DNA of 64,000 bases from Ascidia mentula (GCA_947561715.1 OX387203.1:15562001-15626000); one strand, 5' to 3'. Positions 1 through 12,694 are shown, counted from the first letter of the stretch. Numbers and translations are program-made. Notes: generated by a model from the sequence alone, not told the origin.

Positions 1-14
1 AGGAGTGATCCTCA

Positions 15-22
15 CTTATATG
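15..22 (+). promoter_or_regulatory. TATA element of the U6 promoter (repeated in every unit)
   Basis: CTTATATG lies at -28 to -21 relative to U6 nt 1, close to the usual place of the TATA box in type-3 Pol III promoters. The same element occurs in all 35 units, including the truncated one. Confidence 0.8.
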
Positions 23-42
23 GGGGTGAAGCACTCACTCTC

Positions 43-59
43 GTACCTGCTTCGGCGGT

Positions 60-99
<40 letters not shown>

Positions 100-148
100 G
101 GCCCCTGCGCAAGGATGACACGCAAAATCGTGAAGCGTTCCTCATTTT
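43..148 (+). ncRNA. U6: U6 spliceosomal snRNA, copy 1
   Basis: This is a 106-nt U6 snRNA, the catalytic core RNA of the major spliceosome. The ACAGAGA box lies at U6 nt 41-47 (positions 83-89), followed by AGATTAGCATGGCCCCTGCG and the internal stem-loop segment GATGACACGC...GTGAAGCGTTCC. The first 19 nt form the UUCG-capped 5' stem-loop. Compared with the human sequence known to me, the two paired 5'-stem positions that differ (3/17 and 5/15) change together and keep pairing, so the RNA looks functional. The RNA ends in TTTT at 145-148, as expected for a Pol III transcript. Confidence 0.98.
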
Positions 149-154
149 CTTTTT
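145..154 (+). terminator. Pol III terminator of U6 (repeated in units 1-34)
   Basis: TTTT at 145-148 is followed after two bases by a further T-run, reading TTTTCTTTTT. This gives a primary and a back-up Pol III stop. Confidence 0.85.
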
Positions 155-364
155 CACCATCGTTTCCGCATTAAACAATGATCAACATCGAAACAGGAAC
201 AACAGTAGTTCTAGGGATGCAGTCCAATCCTTGCACTTTGTCGGCTCAAGTTTATTAGAAGCTTTGACAGGGTGGGGGGCAAAAAAGATGGCGGAGGTAT
301 GTTGAAGTGCTCCCTCCAGTGGCAAAAAGCCGCTGCCGCCACGTCGCACAGAGCCCCATCAAAA

Positions 365-409
365 CGGATCCCTGCATTGCGCACGGTTTTCGGATCCCTG
401 CATTGCGCA
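365..409. repeat. 19-bp direct repeat in the U6 spacer (unit 1 shown)
   Basis: CGGATCCCTGCATTGCGCA occurs at 365-383 and again at 391-409 with a 7-bp gap. The TGCATTGCGCA half resembles both a C/EBP site and the 3' half of a Staf/ZNF143 (SPH) site. The spacing to the CCC half is shorter than in a canonical SPH element. Confidence 0.7.
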
Positions 410-710
410 AAATTGAATACCCAGGTTTTCTCGAATTCCAGCTTTCTCCGACAAAGAAAGTTTTGCACTTTGCCAACGTATGGGTGACAATCTCTCCAGG
501 AGCAGATTTACGGGTAAACTGGCGCGTTGTAGAGCACGTGTGGCTCATAAAAGTAACAAGACGAACTTGTTTTTCAATGTCGTCTGCAACAACACACCCT
601 ACCGAATGTTCGGACAGCCTGCTAAAAAACAATTGTTTTGGCTTCCTACTCATGAGGGGCCACAAAATATTCTTTGGGAAAAATACTGCGGTCTCGTTGG
701 ACAGAGCAAA

Positions 711-781
711 TGTCCAATCAGAGGTCCAATGCCCCAGGGGCGGTAGCCAATCCATACTTTTCTGGTTACTTTGTGACGTAA
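711..781. promoter_or_regulatory. CCAAT x3, GC box and CRE-like cluster in the U6 spacer (unit 1 shown)
   Basis: Three same-strand CCAAT motifs (714-718, 726-730, 747-751) surround a GGGGCGG (737-743) and precede TGACGTAA (774-781). This looks like a Pol II type promoter core or enhancer. It lies about 410-475 bp upstream of the next U6 start. It could be a far distal element for U6 or the promoter of an unrecognised spacer transcript. Confidence 0.45.
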
Positions 782-1122
782 TCTGAACTATTGTGACAGA
801 GGATCTCGAAAAGGGCAATTTCCCACCTACGAAACTTACTTCAATAGAAATACAGGTATGCGTTCTTCAAAACTTGGCCCCGGGAGCGATGGAGCTATGT
901 TTGCAGCGCATTTCAACGTACAGGTGCAATCGTTCAAAGAATTTTTTCCTGTGGCAGATTTATCAATTGACTTTCTTGCGGCGAACTTGGAATATTGCTC
1001 ATTTCACAAAACGGTTGTTTAAATGTTCTCGTTGCCCACCCCTGCGCTTTTCCGCTCCCCAACAGTGTAACAGGAGCAACGTACAGACAACGTAGTGGTC
1101 TTAATCCGGCGGCAACGGCTTA

Positions 1123-1139
1123 AAACCACAAATAGGAGG
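1123..1139 (+). promoter_or_regulatory. Candidate proximal sequence element position of U6 (copy 2 shown)
   Basis: The stretch at -65 to -49 of each U6 (AAACCACAAATAGGAGG) sits where a PSE for SNAPc would be in animal U6 genes. It does not clearly match the vertebrate PSE consensus, so the call rests on position only. No octamer (ATTTGCAT) was found as a distal element near -220. Confidence 0.3.
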
Positions 1140-1187
1140 ACAGCGAGGAGTGATCCTCACTTATATGGGGGTGAAGCACTCACTCTC

Positions 1188-1204
1188 GTACCTGCTTCGG
1201 CGGT

Positions 1205-1244
<40 letters not shown>

Positions 1245-1293
1245 GGCCCCTGCGCAAGGATGACACGCAAAATCGTGAAGCGTTCCTCATTTT
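1188..1293 (+). ncRNA. U6: U6 snRNA, copy 2
   Basis: Identical to copy 1. Confidence 0.98.
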
Positions 1294-2332
1294 CTTTTTC
1301 ACCATCGTTTCCGCATTAAACAATGATCAACATCGAAACAGGAACAACAGTAGTTCTAGGGATGCAGTCCAATCCTTGCACTTTGTCGGCTCAAGTTTAT
1401 TAGAAGCTTTGACAGGGTGGGGGGCAAAAAAGATGGCGGAGGTATGTTGAAGTGCTCCCTCCAGTGGCAAAAAGCCGCTGCCGCCACGTCGCACAGAGCC
1501 CCATCAAAACGGATCCCTGCATTGCGCACGGTTTTCGGATCCCTGCATTGCGCAAAATTGAATACCCAGGTTTTCTCGAATTCCAGCTTTCTCCGACAAA
1601 GAAAGTTTTGCACTTTGCCAACGTATGGGTGACAATCTCTCCAGGAGCAGATTTACGGGTAAACTGGCGCGTTGTAGAGCACGTGTGGCTCATAAAAGTA
1701 ACAAGACGAACTTGTTTTTCAATGTCGTCTGCAACAACACACCCTACCGAATGTTCGGACAGCCTGCTAAAAAACAATTGTTTTGGCTTCCTACTCATGA
1801 GGGGCCACAAAATATTCTTTGGGAAAAATACTGCGGTCTCGTTGGACAGAGCAAATGTCCAATCAGAGGTCCAATGCCCCAGGGGCGGTAGCCAATCCAT
1901 ACTTTTCTGGTTACTTTGTGACGTAATCTGAACTATTGTGACAGAGGATCTCGAAAAGGGCAATTTCCCACCTACGAAACTTACTTCAATAGAAATACAG
2001 GTATGCGTTCTTCAAAACTTGGCCCCGGGAGCGATGGAGCTATGTTTGCAGCGCATTTCAACGTACAGGTGCAATCGTTCAAAGAATTTTTTCCTGTGGC
2101 AGATTTATCAATTGACTTTCTTGCGGCGAACTTGGAATATTGCTCATTTCACAAAACGGTTGTTTAAATGTTCTCGTTGCCCACCCCTGCGCTTTTCCGC
2201 TCCCCAACAGTGTAACAGGAGCAACGTACAGACAACGTAGTGGTCTTAATCCGGCGGCAACGGCTTAAAACCACAAATAGGAGGACAGCGAGGAGTGATC
2301 CTCACTTATATGGGGGTGAAGCACTCACTCTC

Positions 2333-2349
2333 GTACCTGCTTCGGCGGT

Positions 2350-2389
<40 letters not shown>

Positions 2390-2438
2390 GGCCCCTGCGC
2401 AAGGATGACACGCAAAATCGTGAAGCGTTCCTCATTTT
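2333..2438 (+). ncRNA. U6: U6 snRNA, copy 3
   Basis: Identical to copy 1. Confidence 0.98.
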
Positions 2439-3477
2439 CTTTTTCACCATCGTTTCCGCATTAAACAATGATCAACATCGAAACAGGAACAACAGTAGTT
2501 CTAGGGATGCAGTCCAATCCTTGCACTTTGTCGGCTCAAGTTTATTAGAAGCTTTGACAGGGTGGGGGGCAAAAAAGATGGCGGAGGTATGTTGAAGTGC
2601 TCCCTCCAGTGGCAAAAAGCCGCTGCCGCCACGTCGCACAGAGCCCCATCAAAACGGATCCCTGCATTGCGCACGGTTTTCGGATCCCTGCATTGCGCAA
2701 AATTGAATACCCAGGTTTTCTCGAATTCCAGCTTTCTCCGACAAAGAAAGTTTTGCACTTTGCCAACGTATGGGTGACAATCTCTCCAGGAGCAGATTTA
2801 CGGGTAAACTGGCGCGTTGTAGAGCACGTGTGGCTCATAAAAGTAACAAGACGAACTTGTTTTTCAATGTCGTCTGCAACAACACACCCTACCGAATGTT
2901 CGGACAGCCTGCTAAAAAACAATTGTTTTGGCTTCCTACTCATGAGGGGCCACAAAATATTCTTTGGGAAAAATACTGCGGTCTCGTTGGACAGAGCAAA
3001 TGTCCAATCAGAGGTCCAATGCCCCAGGGGCGGTAGCCAATCCATACTTTTCTGGTTACTTTGTGACGTAATCTGAACTATTGTGACAGAGGATCTCGAA
3101 AAGGGCAATTTCCCACCTACGAAACTTACTTCAATAGAAATACAGGTATGCGTTCTTCAAAACTTGGCCCCGGGAGCGATGGAGCTATGTTTGCAGCGCA
3201 TTTCAACGTACAGGTGCAATCGTTCAAAGAATTTTTTCCTGTGGCAGATTTATCAATTGACTTTCTTGCGGCGAACTTGGAATATTGCTCATTTCACAAA
3301 ACGGTTGTTTAAATGTTCTCGTTGCCCACCCCTGCGCTTTTCCGCTCCCCAACAGTGTAACAGGAGCAACGTACAGACAACGTAGTGGTCTTAATCCGGC
3401 GGCAACGGCTTAAAACCACAAATAGGAGGACAGCGAGGAGTGATCCTCACTTATATGGGGGTGAAGCACTCACTCTC

Positions 3478-3494
3478 GTACCTGCTTCGGCGGT

Positions 3495-3534
<40 letters not shown>

Positions 3535-3583
3535 GGCCCCTGCGCAAGGATGACACGCAAAATCGTGAAGCGTTCCTCATTTT
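3478..3583 (+). ncRNA. U6: U6 snRNA, copy 4
   Basis: Identical to copy 1. Confidence 0.98.
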
Positions 3584-4622
3584 CTTTTTCACCATCGTTT
3601 CCGCATTAAACAATGATCAACATCGAAACAGGAACAACAGTAGTTCTAGGGATGCAGTCCAATCCTTGCACTTTGTCGGCTCAAGTTTATTAGAAGCTTT
3701 GACAGGGTGGGGGGCAAAAAAGATGGCGGAGGTATGTTGAAGTGCTCCCTCCAGTGGCAAAAAGCCGCTGCCGCCACGTCGCACAGAGCCCCATCAAAAC
3801 GGATCCCTGCATTGCGCACGGTTTTCGGATCCCTGCATTGCGCAAAATTGAATACCCAGGTTTTCTCGAATTCCAGCTTTCTCCGACAAAGAAAGTTTTG
3901 CACTTTGCCAACGTATGGGTGACAATCTCTCCAGGAGCAGATTTACGGGTAAACTGGCGCGTTGTAGAGCACGTGTGGCTCATAAAAGTAACAAGACGAA
4001 CTTGTTTTTCAATGTCGTCTGCAACAACACACCCTACCGAATGTTCGGACAGCCTGCTAAAAAACAATTGTTTTGGCTTCCTACTCATGAGGGGCCACAA
4101 AATATTCTTTGGGAAAAATACTGCGGTCTCGTTGGACAGAGCAAATGTCCAATCAGAGGTCCAATGCCCCAGGGGCGGTAGCCAATCCATACTTTTCTGG
4201 TTACTTTGTGACGTAATCTGAACTATTGTGACAGAGGATCTCGAAAAGGGCAATTTCCCACCTACGAAACTTACTTCAATAGAAATACAGGTATGCGTTC
4301 TTCAAAACTTGGCCCCGGGAGCGATGGAGCTATGTTTGCAGCGCATTTCAACGTACAGGTGCAATCGTTCAAAGAATTTTTTCCTGTGGCAGATTTATCA
4401 ATTGACTTTCTTGCGGCGAACTTGGAATATTGCTCATTTCACAAAACGGTTGTTTAAATGTTCTCGTTGCCCACCCCTGCGCTTTTCCGCTCCCCAACAG
4501 TGTAACAGGAGCAACGTACAGACAACGTAGTGGTCTTAATCCGGCGGCAACGGCTTAAAACCACAAATAGGAGGACAGCGAGGAGTGATCCTCACTTATA
4601 TGGGGGTGAAGCACTCACTCTC

Positions 4623-4639
4623 GTACCTGCTTCGGCGGT

Positions 4640-4679
<40 letters not shown>

Positions 4680-4728
4680 GGCCCCTGCGCAAGGATGACA
4701 CGCAAAATCGTGAAGCGTTCCTCATTTT
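4623..4728 (+). ncRNA. U6: U6 snRNA, copy 5
   Basis: Identical to copy 1. Confidence 0.98.
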
Positions 4729-5767
4729 CTTTTTCACCATCGTTTCCGCATTAAACAATGATCAACATCGAAACAGGAACAACAGTAGTTCTAGGGATGC
4801 AGTCCAATCCTTGCACTTTGTCGGCTCAAGTTTATTAGAAGCTTTGACAGGGTGGGGGGCAAAAAAGATGGCGGAGGTATGTTGAAGTGCTCCCTCCAGT
4901 GGCAAAAAGCCGCTGCCGCCACGTCGCACAGAGCCCCATCAAAACGGATCCCTGCATTGCGCACGGTTTTCGGATCCCTGCATTGCGCAAAATTGAATAC
5001 CCAGGTTTTCTCGAATTCCAGCTTTCTCCGACAAAGAAAGTTTTGCACTTTGCCAACGTATGGGTGACAATCTCTCCAGGAGCAGATTTACGGGTAAACT
5101 GGCGCGTTGTAGAGCACGTGTGGCTCATAAAAGTAACAAGACGAACTTGTTTTTCAATGTCGTCTGCAACAACACACCCTACCGAATGTTCGGACAGCCT
5201 GCTAAAAAACAATTGTTTTGGCTTCCTACTCATGAGGGGCCACAAAATATTCTTTGGGAAAAATACTGCGGTCTCGTTGGACAGAGCAAATGTCCAATCA
5301 GAGGTCCAATGCCCCAGGGGCGGTAGCCAATCCATACTTTTCTGGTTACTTTGTGACGTAATCTGAACTATTGTGACAGAGGATCTCGAAAAGGGCAATT
5401 TCCCACCTACGAAACTTACTTCAATAGAAATACAGGTATGCGTTCTTCAAAACTTGGCCCCGGGAGCGATGGAGCTATGTTTGCAGCGCATTTCAACGTA
5501 CAGGTGCAATCGTTCAAAGAATTTTTTCCTGTGGCAGATTTATCAATTGACTTTCTTGCGGCGAACTTGGAATATTGCTCATTTCACAAAACGGTTGTTT
5601 AAATGTTCTCGTTGCCCACCCCTGCGCTTTTCCGCTCCCCAACAGTGTAACAGGAGCAACGTACAGACAACGTAGTGGTCTTAATCCGGCGGCAACGGCT
5701 TAAAACCACAAATAGGAGGACAGCGAGGAGTGATCCTCACTTATATGGGGGTGAAGCACTCACTCTC

Positions 5768-5784
5768 GTACCTGCTTCGGCGGT

Positions 5785-5824
<40 letters not shown>

Positions 5825-5873
5825 GGCCCCTGCGCAAGGATGACACGCAAAATCGTGAAGCGTTCCTCATTTT
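5768..5873 (+). ncRNA. U6: U6 snRNA, copy 6
   Basis: Identical to copy 1. Confidence 0.98.
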
Positions 5874-6912
5874 CTTTTTCACCATCGTTTCCGCATTAAA
5901 CAATGATCAACATCGAAACAGGAACAACAGTAGTTCTAGGGATGCAGTCCAATCCTTGCACTTTGTCGGCTCAAGTTTATTAGAAGCTTTGACAGGGTGG
6001 GGGGCAAAAAAGATGGCGGAGGTATGTTGAAGTGCTCCCTCCAGTGGCAAAAAGCCGCTGCCGCCACGTCGCACAGAGCCCCATCAAAACGGATCCCTGC
6101 ATTGCGCACGGTTTTCGGATCCCTGCATTGCGCAAAATTGAATACCCAGGTTTTCTCGAATTCCAGCTTTCTCCGACAAAGAAAGTTTTGCACTTTGCCA
6201 ACGTATGGGTGACAATCTCTCCAGGAGCAGATTTACGGGTAAACTGGCGCGTTGTAGAGCACGTGTGGCTCATAAAAGTAACAAGACGAACTTGTTTTTC
6301 AATGTCGTCTGCAACAACACACCCTACCGAATGTTCGGACAGCCTGCTAAAAAACAATTGTTTTGGCTTCCTACTCATGAGGGGCCACAAAATATTCTTT
6401 GGGAAAAATACTGCGGTCTCGTTGGACAGAGCAAATGTCCAATCAGAGGTCCAATGCCCCAGGGGCGGTAGCCAATCCATACTTTTCTGGTTACTTTGTG
6501 ACGTAATCTGAACTATTGTGACAGAGGATCTCGAAAAGGGCAATTTCCCACCTACGAAACTTACTTCAATAGAAATACAGGTATGCGTTCTTCAAAACTT
6601 GGCCCCGGGAGCGATGGAGCTATGTTTGCAGCGCATTTCAACGTACAGGTGCAATCGTTCAAAGAATTTTTTCCTGTGGCAGATTTATCAATTGACTTTC
6701 TTGCGGCGAACTTGGAATATTGCTCATTTCACAAAACGGTTGTTTAAATGTTCTCGTTGCCCACCCCTGCGCTTTTCCGCTCCCCAACAGTGTAACAGGA
6801 GCAACGTACAGACAACGTAGTGGTCTTAATCCGGCGGCAACGGCTTAAAACCACAAATAGGAGGACAGCGAGGAGTGATCCTCACTTATATGGGGGTGAA
6901 GCACTCACTCTC

Positions 6913-6929
6913 GTACCTGCTTCGGCGGT

Positions 6930-6969
<40 letters not shown>

Positions 6970-7018
6970 GGCCCCTGCGCAAGGATGACACGCAAAATCG
7001 TGAAGCGTTCCTCATTTT
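6913..7018 (+). ncRNA. U6: U6 snRNA, copy 7
   Basis: Identical to copy 1. Confidence 0.98.
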
Positions 7019-8057
7019 CTTTTTCACCATCGTTTCCGCATTAAACAATGATCAACATCGAAACAGGAACAACAGTAGTTCTAGGGATGCAGTCCAATCC
7101 TTGCACTTTGTCGGCTCAAGTTTATTAGAAGCTTTGACAGGGTGGGGGGCAAAAAAGATGGCGGAGGTATGTTGAAGTGCTCCCTCCAGTGGCAAAAAGC
7201 CGCTGCCGCCACGTCGCACAGAGCCCCATCAAAACGGATCCCTGCATTGCGCACGGTTTTCGGATCCCTGCATTGCGCAAAATTGAATACCCAGGTTTTC
7301 TCGAATTCCAGCTTTCTCCGACAAAGAAAGTTTTGCACTTTGCCAACGTATGGGTGACAATCTCTCCAGGAGCAGATTTACGGGTAAACTGGCGCGTTGT
7401 AGAGCACGTGTGGCTCATAAAAGTAACAAGACGAACTTGTTTTTCAATGTCGTCTGCAACAACACACCCTACCGAATGTTCGGACAGCCTGCTAAAAAAC
7501 AATTGTTTTGGCTTCCTACTCATGAGGGGCCACAAAATATTCTTTGGGAAAAATACTGCGGTCTCGTTGGACAGAGCAAATGTCCAATCAGAGGTCCAAT
7601 GCCCCAGGGGCGGTAGCCAATCCATACTTTTCTGGTTACTTTGTGACGTAATCTGAACTATTGTGACAGAGGATCTCGAAAAGGGCAATTTCCCACCTAC
7701 GAAACTTACTTCAATAGAAATACAGGTATGCGTTCTTCAAAACTTGGCCCCGGGAGCGATGGAGCTATGTTTGCAGCGCATTTCAACGTACAGGTGCAAT
7801 CGTTCAAAGAATTTTTTCCTGTGGCAGATTTATCAATTGACTTTCTTGCGGCGAACTTGGAATATTGCTCATTTCACAAAACGGTTGTTTAAATGTTCTC
7901 GTTGCCCACCCCTGCGCTTTTCCGCTCCCCAACAGTGTAACAGGAGCAACGTACAGACAACGTAGTGGTCTTAATCCGGCGGCAACGGCTTAAAACCACA
8001 AATAGGAGGACAGCGAGGAGTGATCCTCACTTATATGGGGGTGAAGCACTCACTCTC

Positions 8058-8074
8058 GTACCTGCTTCGGCGGT

Positions 8075-8114
<40 letters not shown>

Positions 8115-8163
8115 GGCCCCTGCGCAAGGATGACACGCAAAATCGTGAAGCGTTCCTCATTTT
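8058..8163 (+). ncRNA. U6: U6 snRNA, copy 8
   Basis: Identical to copy 1. Confidence 0.98.
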
Positions 8164-9202
8164 CTTTTTCACCATCGTTTCCGCATTAAACAATGATCAA
8201 CATCGAAACAGGAACAACAGTAGTTCTAGGGATGCAGTCCAATCCTTGCACTTTGTCGGCTCAAGTTTATTAGAAGCTTTGACAGGGTGGGGGGCAAAAA
8301 AGATGGCGGAGGTATGTTGAAGTGCTCCCTCCAGTGGCAAAAAGCCGCTGCCGCCACGTCGCACAGAGCCCCATCAAAACGGATCCCTGCATTGCGCACG
8401 GTTTTCGGATCCCTGCATTGCGCAAAATTGAATACCCAGGTTTTCTCGAATTCCAGCTTTCTCCGACAAAGAAAGTTTTGCACTTTGCCAACGTATGGGT
8501 GACAATCTCTCCAGGAGCAGATTTACGGGTAAACTGGCGCGTTGTAGAGCACGTGTGGCTCATAAAAGTAACAAGACGAACTTGTTTTTCAATGTCGTCT
8601 GCAACAACACACCCTACCGAATGTTCGGACAGCCTGCTAAAAAACAATTGTTTTGGCTTCCTACTCATGAGGGGCCACAAAATATTCTTTGGGAAAAATA
8701 CTGCGGTCTCGTTGGACAGAGCAAATGTCCAATCAGAGGTCCAATGCCCCAGGGGCGGTAGCCAATCCATACTTTTCTGGTTACTTTGTGACGTAATCTG
8801 AACTATTGTGACAGAGGATCTCGAAAAGGGCAATTTCCCACCTACGAAACTTACTTCAATAGAAATACAGGTATGCGTTCTTCAAAACTTGGCCCCGGGA
8901 GCGATGGAGCTATGTTTGCAGCGCATTTCAACGTACAGGTGCAATCGTTCAAAGAATTTTTTCCTGTGGCAGATTTATCAATTGACTTTCTTGCGGCGAA
9001 CTTGGAATATTGCTCATTTCACAAAACGGTTGTTTAAATGTTCTCGTTGCCCACCCCTGCGCTTTTCCGCTCCCCAACAGTGTAACAGGAGCAACGTACA
9101 GACAACGTAGTGGTCTTAATCCGGCGGCAACGGCTTAAAACCACAAATAGGAGGACAGCGAGGAGTGATCCTCACTTATATGGGGGTGAAGCACTCACTC
9201 TC

Positions 9203-9219
9203 GTACCTGCTTCGGCGGT

Positions 9220-9259
<40 letters not shown>

Positions 9260-9308
9260 GGCCCCTGCGCAAGGATGACACGCAAAATCGTGAAGCGTTC
9301 CTCATTTT
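9203..9308 (+). ncRNA. U6: U6 snRNA, copy 9
   Basis: Identical to copy 1. Confidence 0.98.
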
Positions 9309-10347
9309 CTTTTTCACCATCGTTTCCGCATTAAACAATGATCAACATCGAAACAGGAACAACAGTAGTTCTAGGGATGCAGTCCAATCCTTGCACTTTG
9401 TCGGCTCAAGTTTATTAGAAGCTTTGACAGGGTGGGGGGCAAAAAAGATGGCGGAGGTATGTTGAAGTGCTCCCTCCAGTGGCAAAAAGCCGCTGCCGCC
9501 ACGTCGCACAGAGCCCCATCAAAACGGATCCCTGCATTGCGCACGGTTTTCGGATCCCTGCATTGCGCAAAATTGAATACCCAGGTTTTCTCGAATTCCA
9601 GCTTTCTCCGACAAAGAAAGTTTTGCACTTTGCCAACGTATGGGTGACAATCTCTCCAGGAGCAGATTTACGGGTAAACTGGCGCGTTGTAGAGCACGTG
9701 TGGCTCATAAAAGTAACAAGACGAACTTGTTTTTCAATGTCGTCTGCAACAACACACCCTACCGAATGTTCGGACAGCCTGCTAAAAAACAATTGTTTTG
9801 GCTTCCTACTCATGAGGGGCCACAAAATATTCTTTGGGAAAAATACTGCGGTCTCGTTGGACAGAGCAAATGTCCAATCAGAGGTCCAATGCCCCAGGGG
9901 CGGTAGCCAATCCATACTTTTCTGGTTACTTTGTGACGTAATCTGAACTATTGTGACAGAGGATCTCGAAAAGGGCAATTTCCCACCTACGAAACTTACT
10001 TCAATAGAAATACAGGTATGCGTTCTTCAAAACTTGGCCCCGGGAGCGATGGAGCTATGTTTGCAGCGCATTTCAACGTACAGGTGCAATCGTTCAAAGA
10101 ATTTTTTCCTGTGGCAGATTTATCAATTGACTTTCTTGCGGCGAACTTGGAATATTGCTCATTTCACAAAACGGTTGTTTAAATGTTCTCGTTGCCCACC
10201 CCTGCGCTTTTCCGCTCCCCAACAGTGTAACAGGAGCAACGTACAGACAACGTAGTGGTCTTAATCCGGCGGCAACGGCTTAAAACCACAAATAGGAGGA
10301 CAGCGAGGAGTGATCCTCACTTATATGGGGGTGAAGCACTCACTCTC

Positions 10348-10364
10348 GTACCTGCTTCGGCGGT

Positions 10365-10404
<40 letters not shown>

Positions 10405-10453
10405 GGCCCCTGCGCAAGGATGACACGCAAAATCGTGAAGCGTTCCTCATTTT
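10348..10453 (+). ncRNA. U6: U6 snRNA, copy 10
   Basis: Identical to copy 1. Confidence 0.98.
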
Positions 10454-11492
10454 CTTTTTCACCATCGTTTCCGCATTAAACAATGATCAACATCGAAACA
10501 GGAACAACAGTAGTTCTAGGGATGCAGTCCAATCCTTGCACTTTGTCGGCTCAAGTTTATTAGAAGCTTTGACAGGGTGGGGGGCAAAAAAGATGGCGGA
10601 GGTATGTTGAAGTGCTCCCTCCAGTGGCAAAAAGCCGCTGCCGCCACGTCGCACAGAGCCCCATCAAAACGGATCCCTGCATTGCGCACGGTTTTCGGAT
10701 CCCTGCATTGCGCAAAATTGAATACCCAGGTTTTCTCGAATTCCAGCTTTCTCCGACAAAGAAAGTTTTGCACTTTGCCAACGTATGGGTGACAATCTCT
10801 CCAGGAGCAGATTTACGGGTAAACTGGCGCGTTGTAGAGCACGTGTGGCTCATAAAAGTAACAAGACGAACTTGTTTTTCAATGTCGTCTGCAACAACAC
10901 ACCCTACCGAATGTTCGGACAGCCTGCTAAAAAACAATTGTTTTGGCTTCCTACTCATGAGGGGCCACAAAATATTCTTTGGGAAAAATACTGCGGTCTC
11001 GTTGGACAGAGCAAATGTCCAATCAGAGGTCCAATGCCCCAGGGGCGGTAGCCAATCCATACTTTTCTGGTTACTTTGTGACGTAATCTGAACTATTGTG
11101 ACAGAGGATCTCGAAAAGGGCAATTTCCCACCTACGAAACTTACTTCAATAGAAATACAGGTATGCGTTCTTCAAAACTTGGCCCCGGGAGCGATGGAGC
11201 TATGTTTGCAGCGCATTTCAACGTACAGGTGCAATCGTTCAAAGAATTTTTTCCTGTGGCAGATTTATCAATTGACTTTCTTGCGGCGAACTTGGAATAT
11301 TGCTCATTTCACAAAACGGTTGTTTAAATGTTCTCGTTGCCCACCCCTGCGCTTTTCCGCTCCCCAACAGTGTAACAGGAGCAACGTACAGACAACGTAG
11401 TGGTCTTAATCCGGCGGCAACGGCTTAAAACCACAAATAGGAGGACAGCGAGGAGTGATCCTCACTTATATGGGGGTGAAGCACTCACTCTC

Positions 11493-11509
11493 GTACCTGC
11501 TTCGGCGGT

Positions 11510-11549
<40 letters not shown>

Positions 11550-11598
11550 GGCCCCTGCGCAAGGATGACACGCAAAATCGTGAAGCGTTCCTCATTTT
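11493..11598 (+). ncRNA. U6: U6 snRNA, copy 11
   Basis: Identical to copy 1. Confidence 0.98.
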
Positions 11599-12637
11599 CT
11601 TTTTCACCATCGTTTCCGCATTAAACAATGATCAACATCGAAACAGGAACAACAGTAGTTCTAGGGATGCAGTCCAATCCTTGCACTTTGTCGGCTCAAG
11701 TTTATTAGAAGCTTTGACAGGGTGGGGGGCAAAAAAGATGGCGGAGGTATGTTGAAGTGCTCCCTCCAGTGGCAAAAAGCCGCTGCCGCCACGTCGCACA
11801 GAGCCCCATCAAAACGGATCCCTGCATTGCGCACGGTTTTCGGATCCCTGCATTGCGCAAAATTGAATACCCAGGTTTTCTCGAATTCCAGCTTTCTCCG
11901 ACAAAGAAAGTTTTGCACTTTGCCAACGTATGGGTGACAATCTCTCCAGGAGCAGATTTACGGGTAAACTGGCGCGTTGTAGAGCACGTGTGGCTCATAA
12001 AAGTAACAAGACGAACTTGTTTTTCAATGTCGTCTGCAACAACACACCCTACCGAATGTTCGGACAGCCTGCTAAAAAACAATTGTTTTGGCTTCCTACT
12101 CATGAGGGGCCACAAAATATTCTTTGGGAAAAATACTGCGGTCTCGTTGGACAGAGCAAATGTCCAATCAGAGGTCCAATGCCCCAGGGGCGGTAGCCAA
12201 TCCATACTTTTCTGGTTACTTTGTGACGTAATCTGAACTATTGTGACAGAGGATCTCGAAAAGGGCAATTTCCCACCTACGAAACTTACTTCAATAGAAA
12301 TACAGGTATGCGTTCTTCAAAACTTGGCCCCGGGAGCGATGGAGCTATGTTTGCAGCGCATTTCAACGTACAGGTGCAATCGTTCAAAGAATTTTTTCCT
12401 GTGGCAGATTTATCAATTGACTTTCTTGCGGCGAACTTGGAATATTGCTCATTTCACAAAACGGTTGTTTAAATGTTCTCGTTGCCCACCCCTGCGCTTT
12501 TCCGCTCCCCAACAGTGTAACAGGAGCAACGTACAGACAACGTAGTGGTCTTAATCCGGCGGCAACGGCTTAAAACCACAAATAGGAGGACAGCGAGGAG
12601 TGATCCTCACTTATATGGGGGTGAAGCACTCACTCTC

Positions 12638-12654
12638 GTACCTGCTTCGGCGGT

Positions 12655-12694
<40 letters not shown>

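Larger units (their letters stand above)
155..1122. other. U6 intergenic spacer (unit 1 shown; same in every unit)
   Basis: About 970 bp separates one U6 terminator from the next U6 promoter. Overlapping ORFs exist on both strands (plus 307-786, minus 255-818), but none shows a domain and they shadow each other, so I do not call a gene. Short elements seen are an AAGATGGCGG motif (YY1-like) at about 286-296, a CACGTG E-box at 535-540, a CCAAT/GC-box/CRE cluster at 714-781 and a minus-strand AATAAA at 251-256. No second snRNA, 5S rRNA or tRNA was recognised on either strand. Confidence 0.7.

Noticed and set aside
211..818. Long ORFs in every repeat unit (187 aa minus, 159 aa plus, and others)
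   Set aside because: They overlap each other on both strands, have no recognisable domain, and are identical in each unit only because the DNA is. Open frames of this size can occur by chance in GC-moderate sequence, and the CCAAT cluster lies inside them.
968..1010. Octamer or other distal element of U6 near -220
   Set aside because: ATTGCTCATTT is the nearest resemblance to ATTTGCAT and has too many mismatches to support.
793..1095. A second small-RNA gene in the U6 spacer
   Set aside because: I compared the spacer on both strands with remembered starts and core motifs of U1, U2, U4, U5, 7SK and 5S and found no convincing match.
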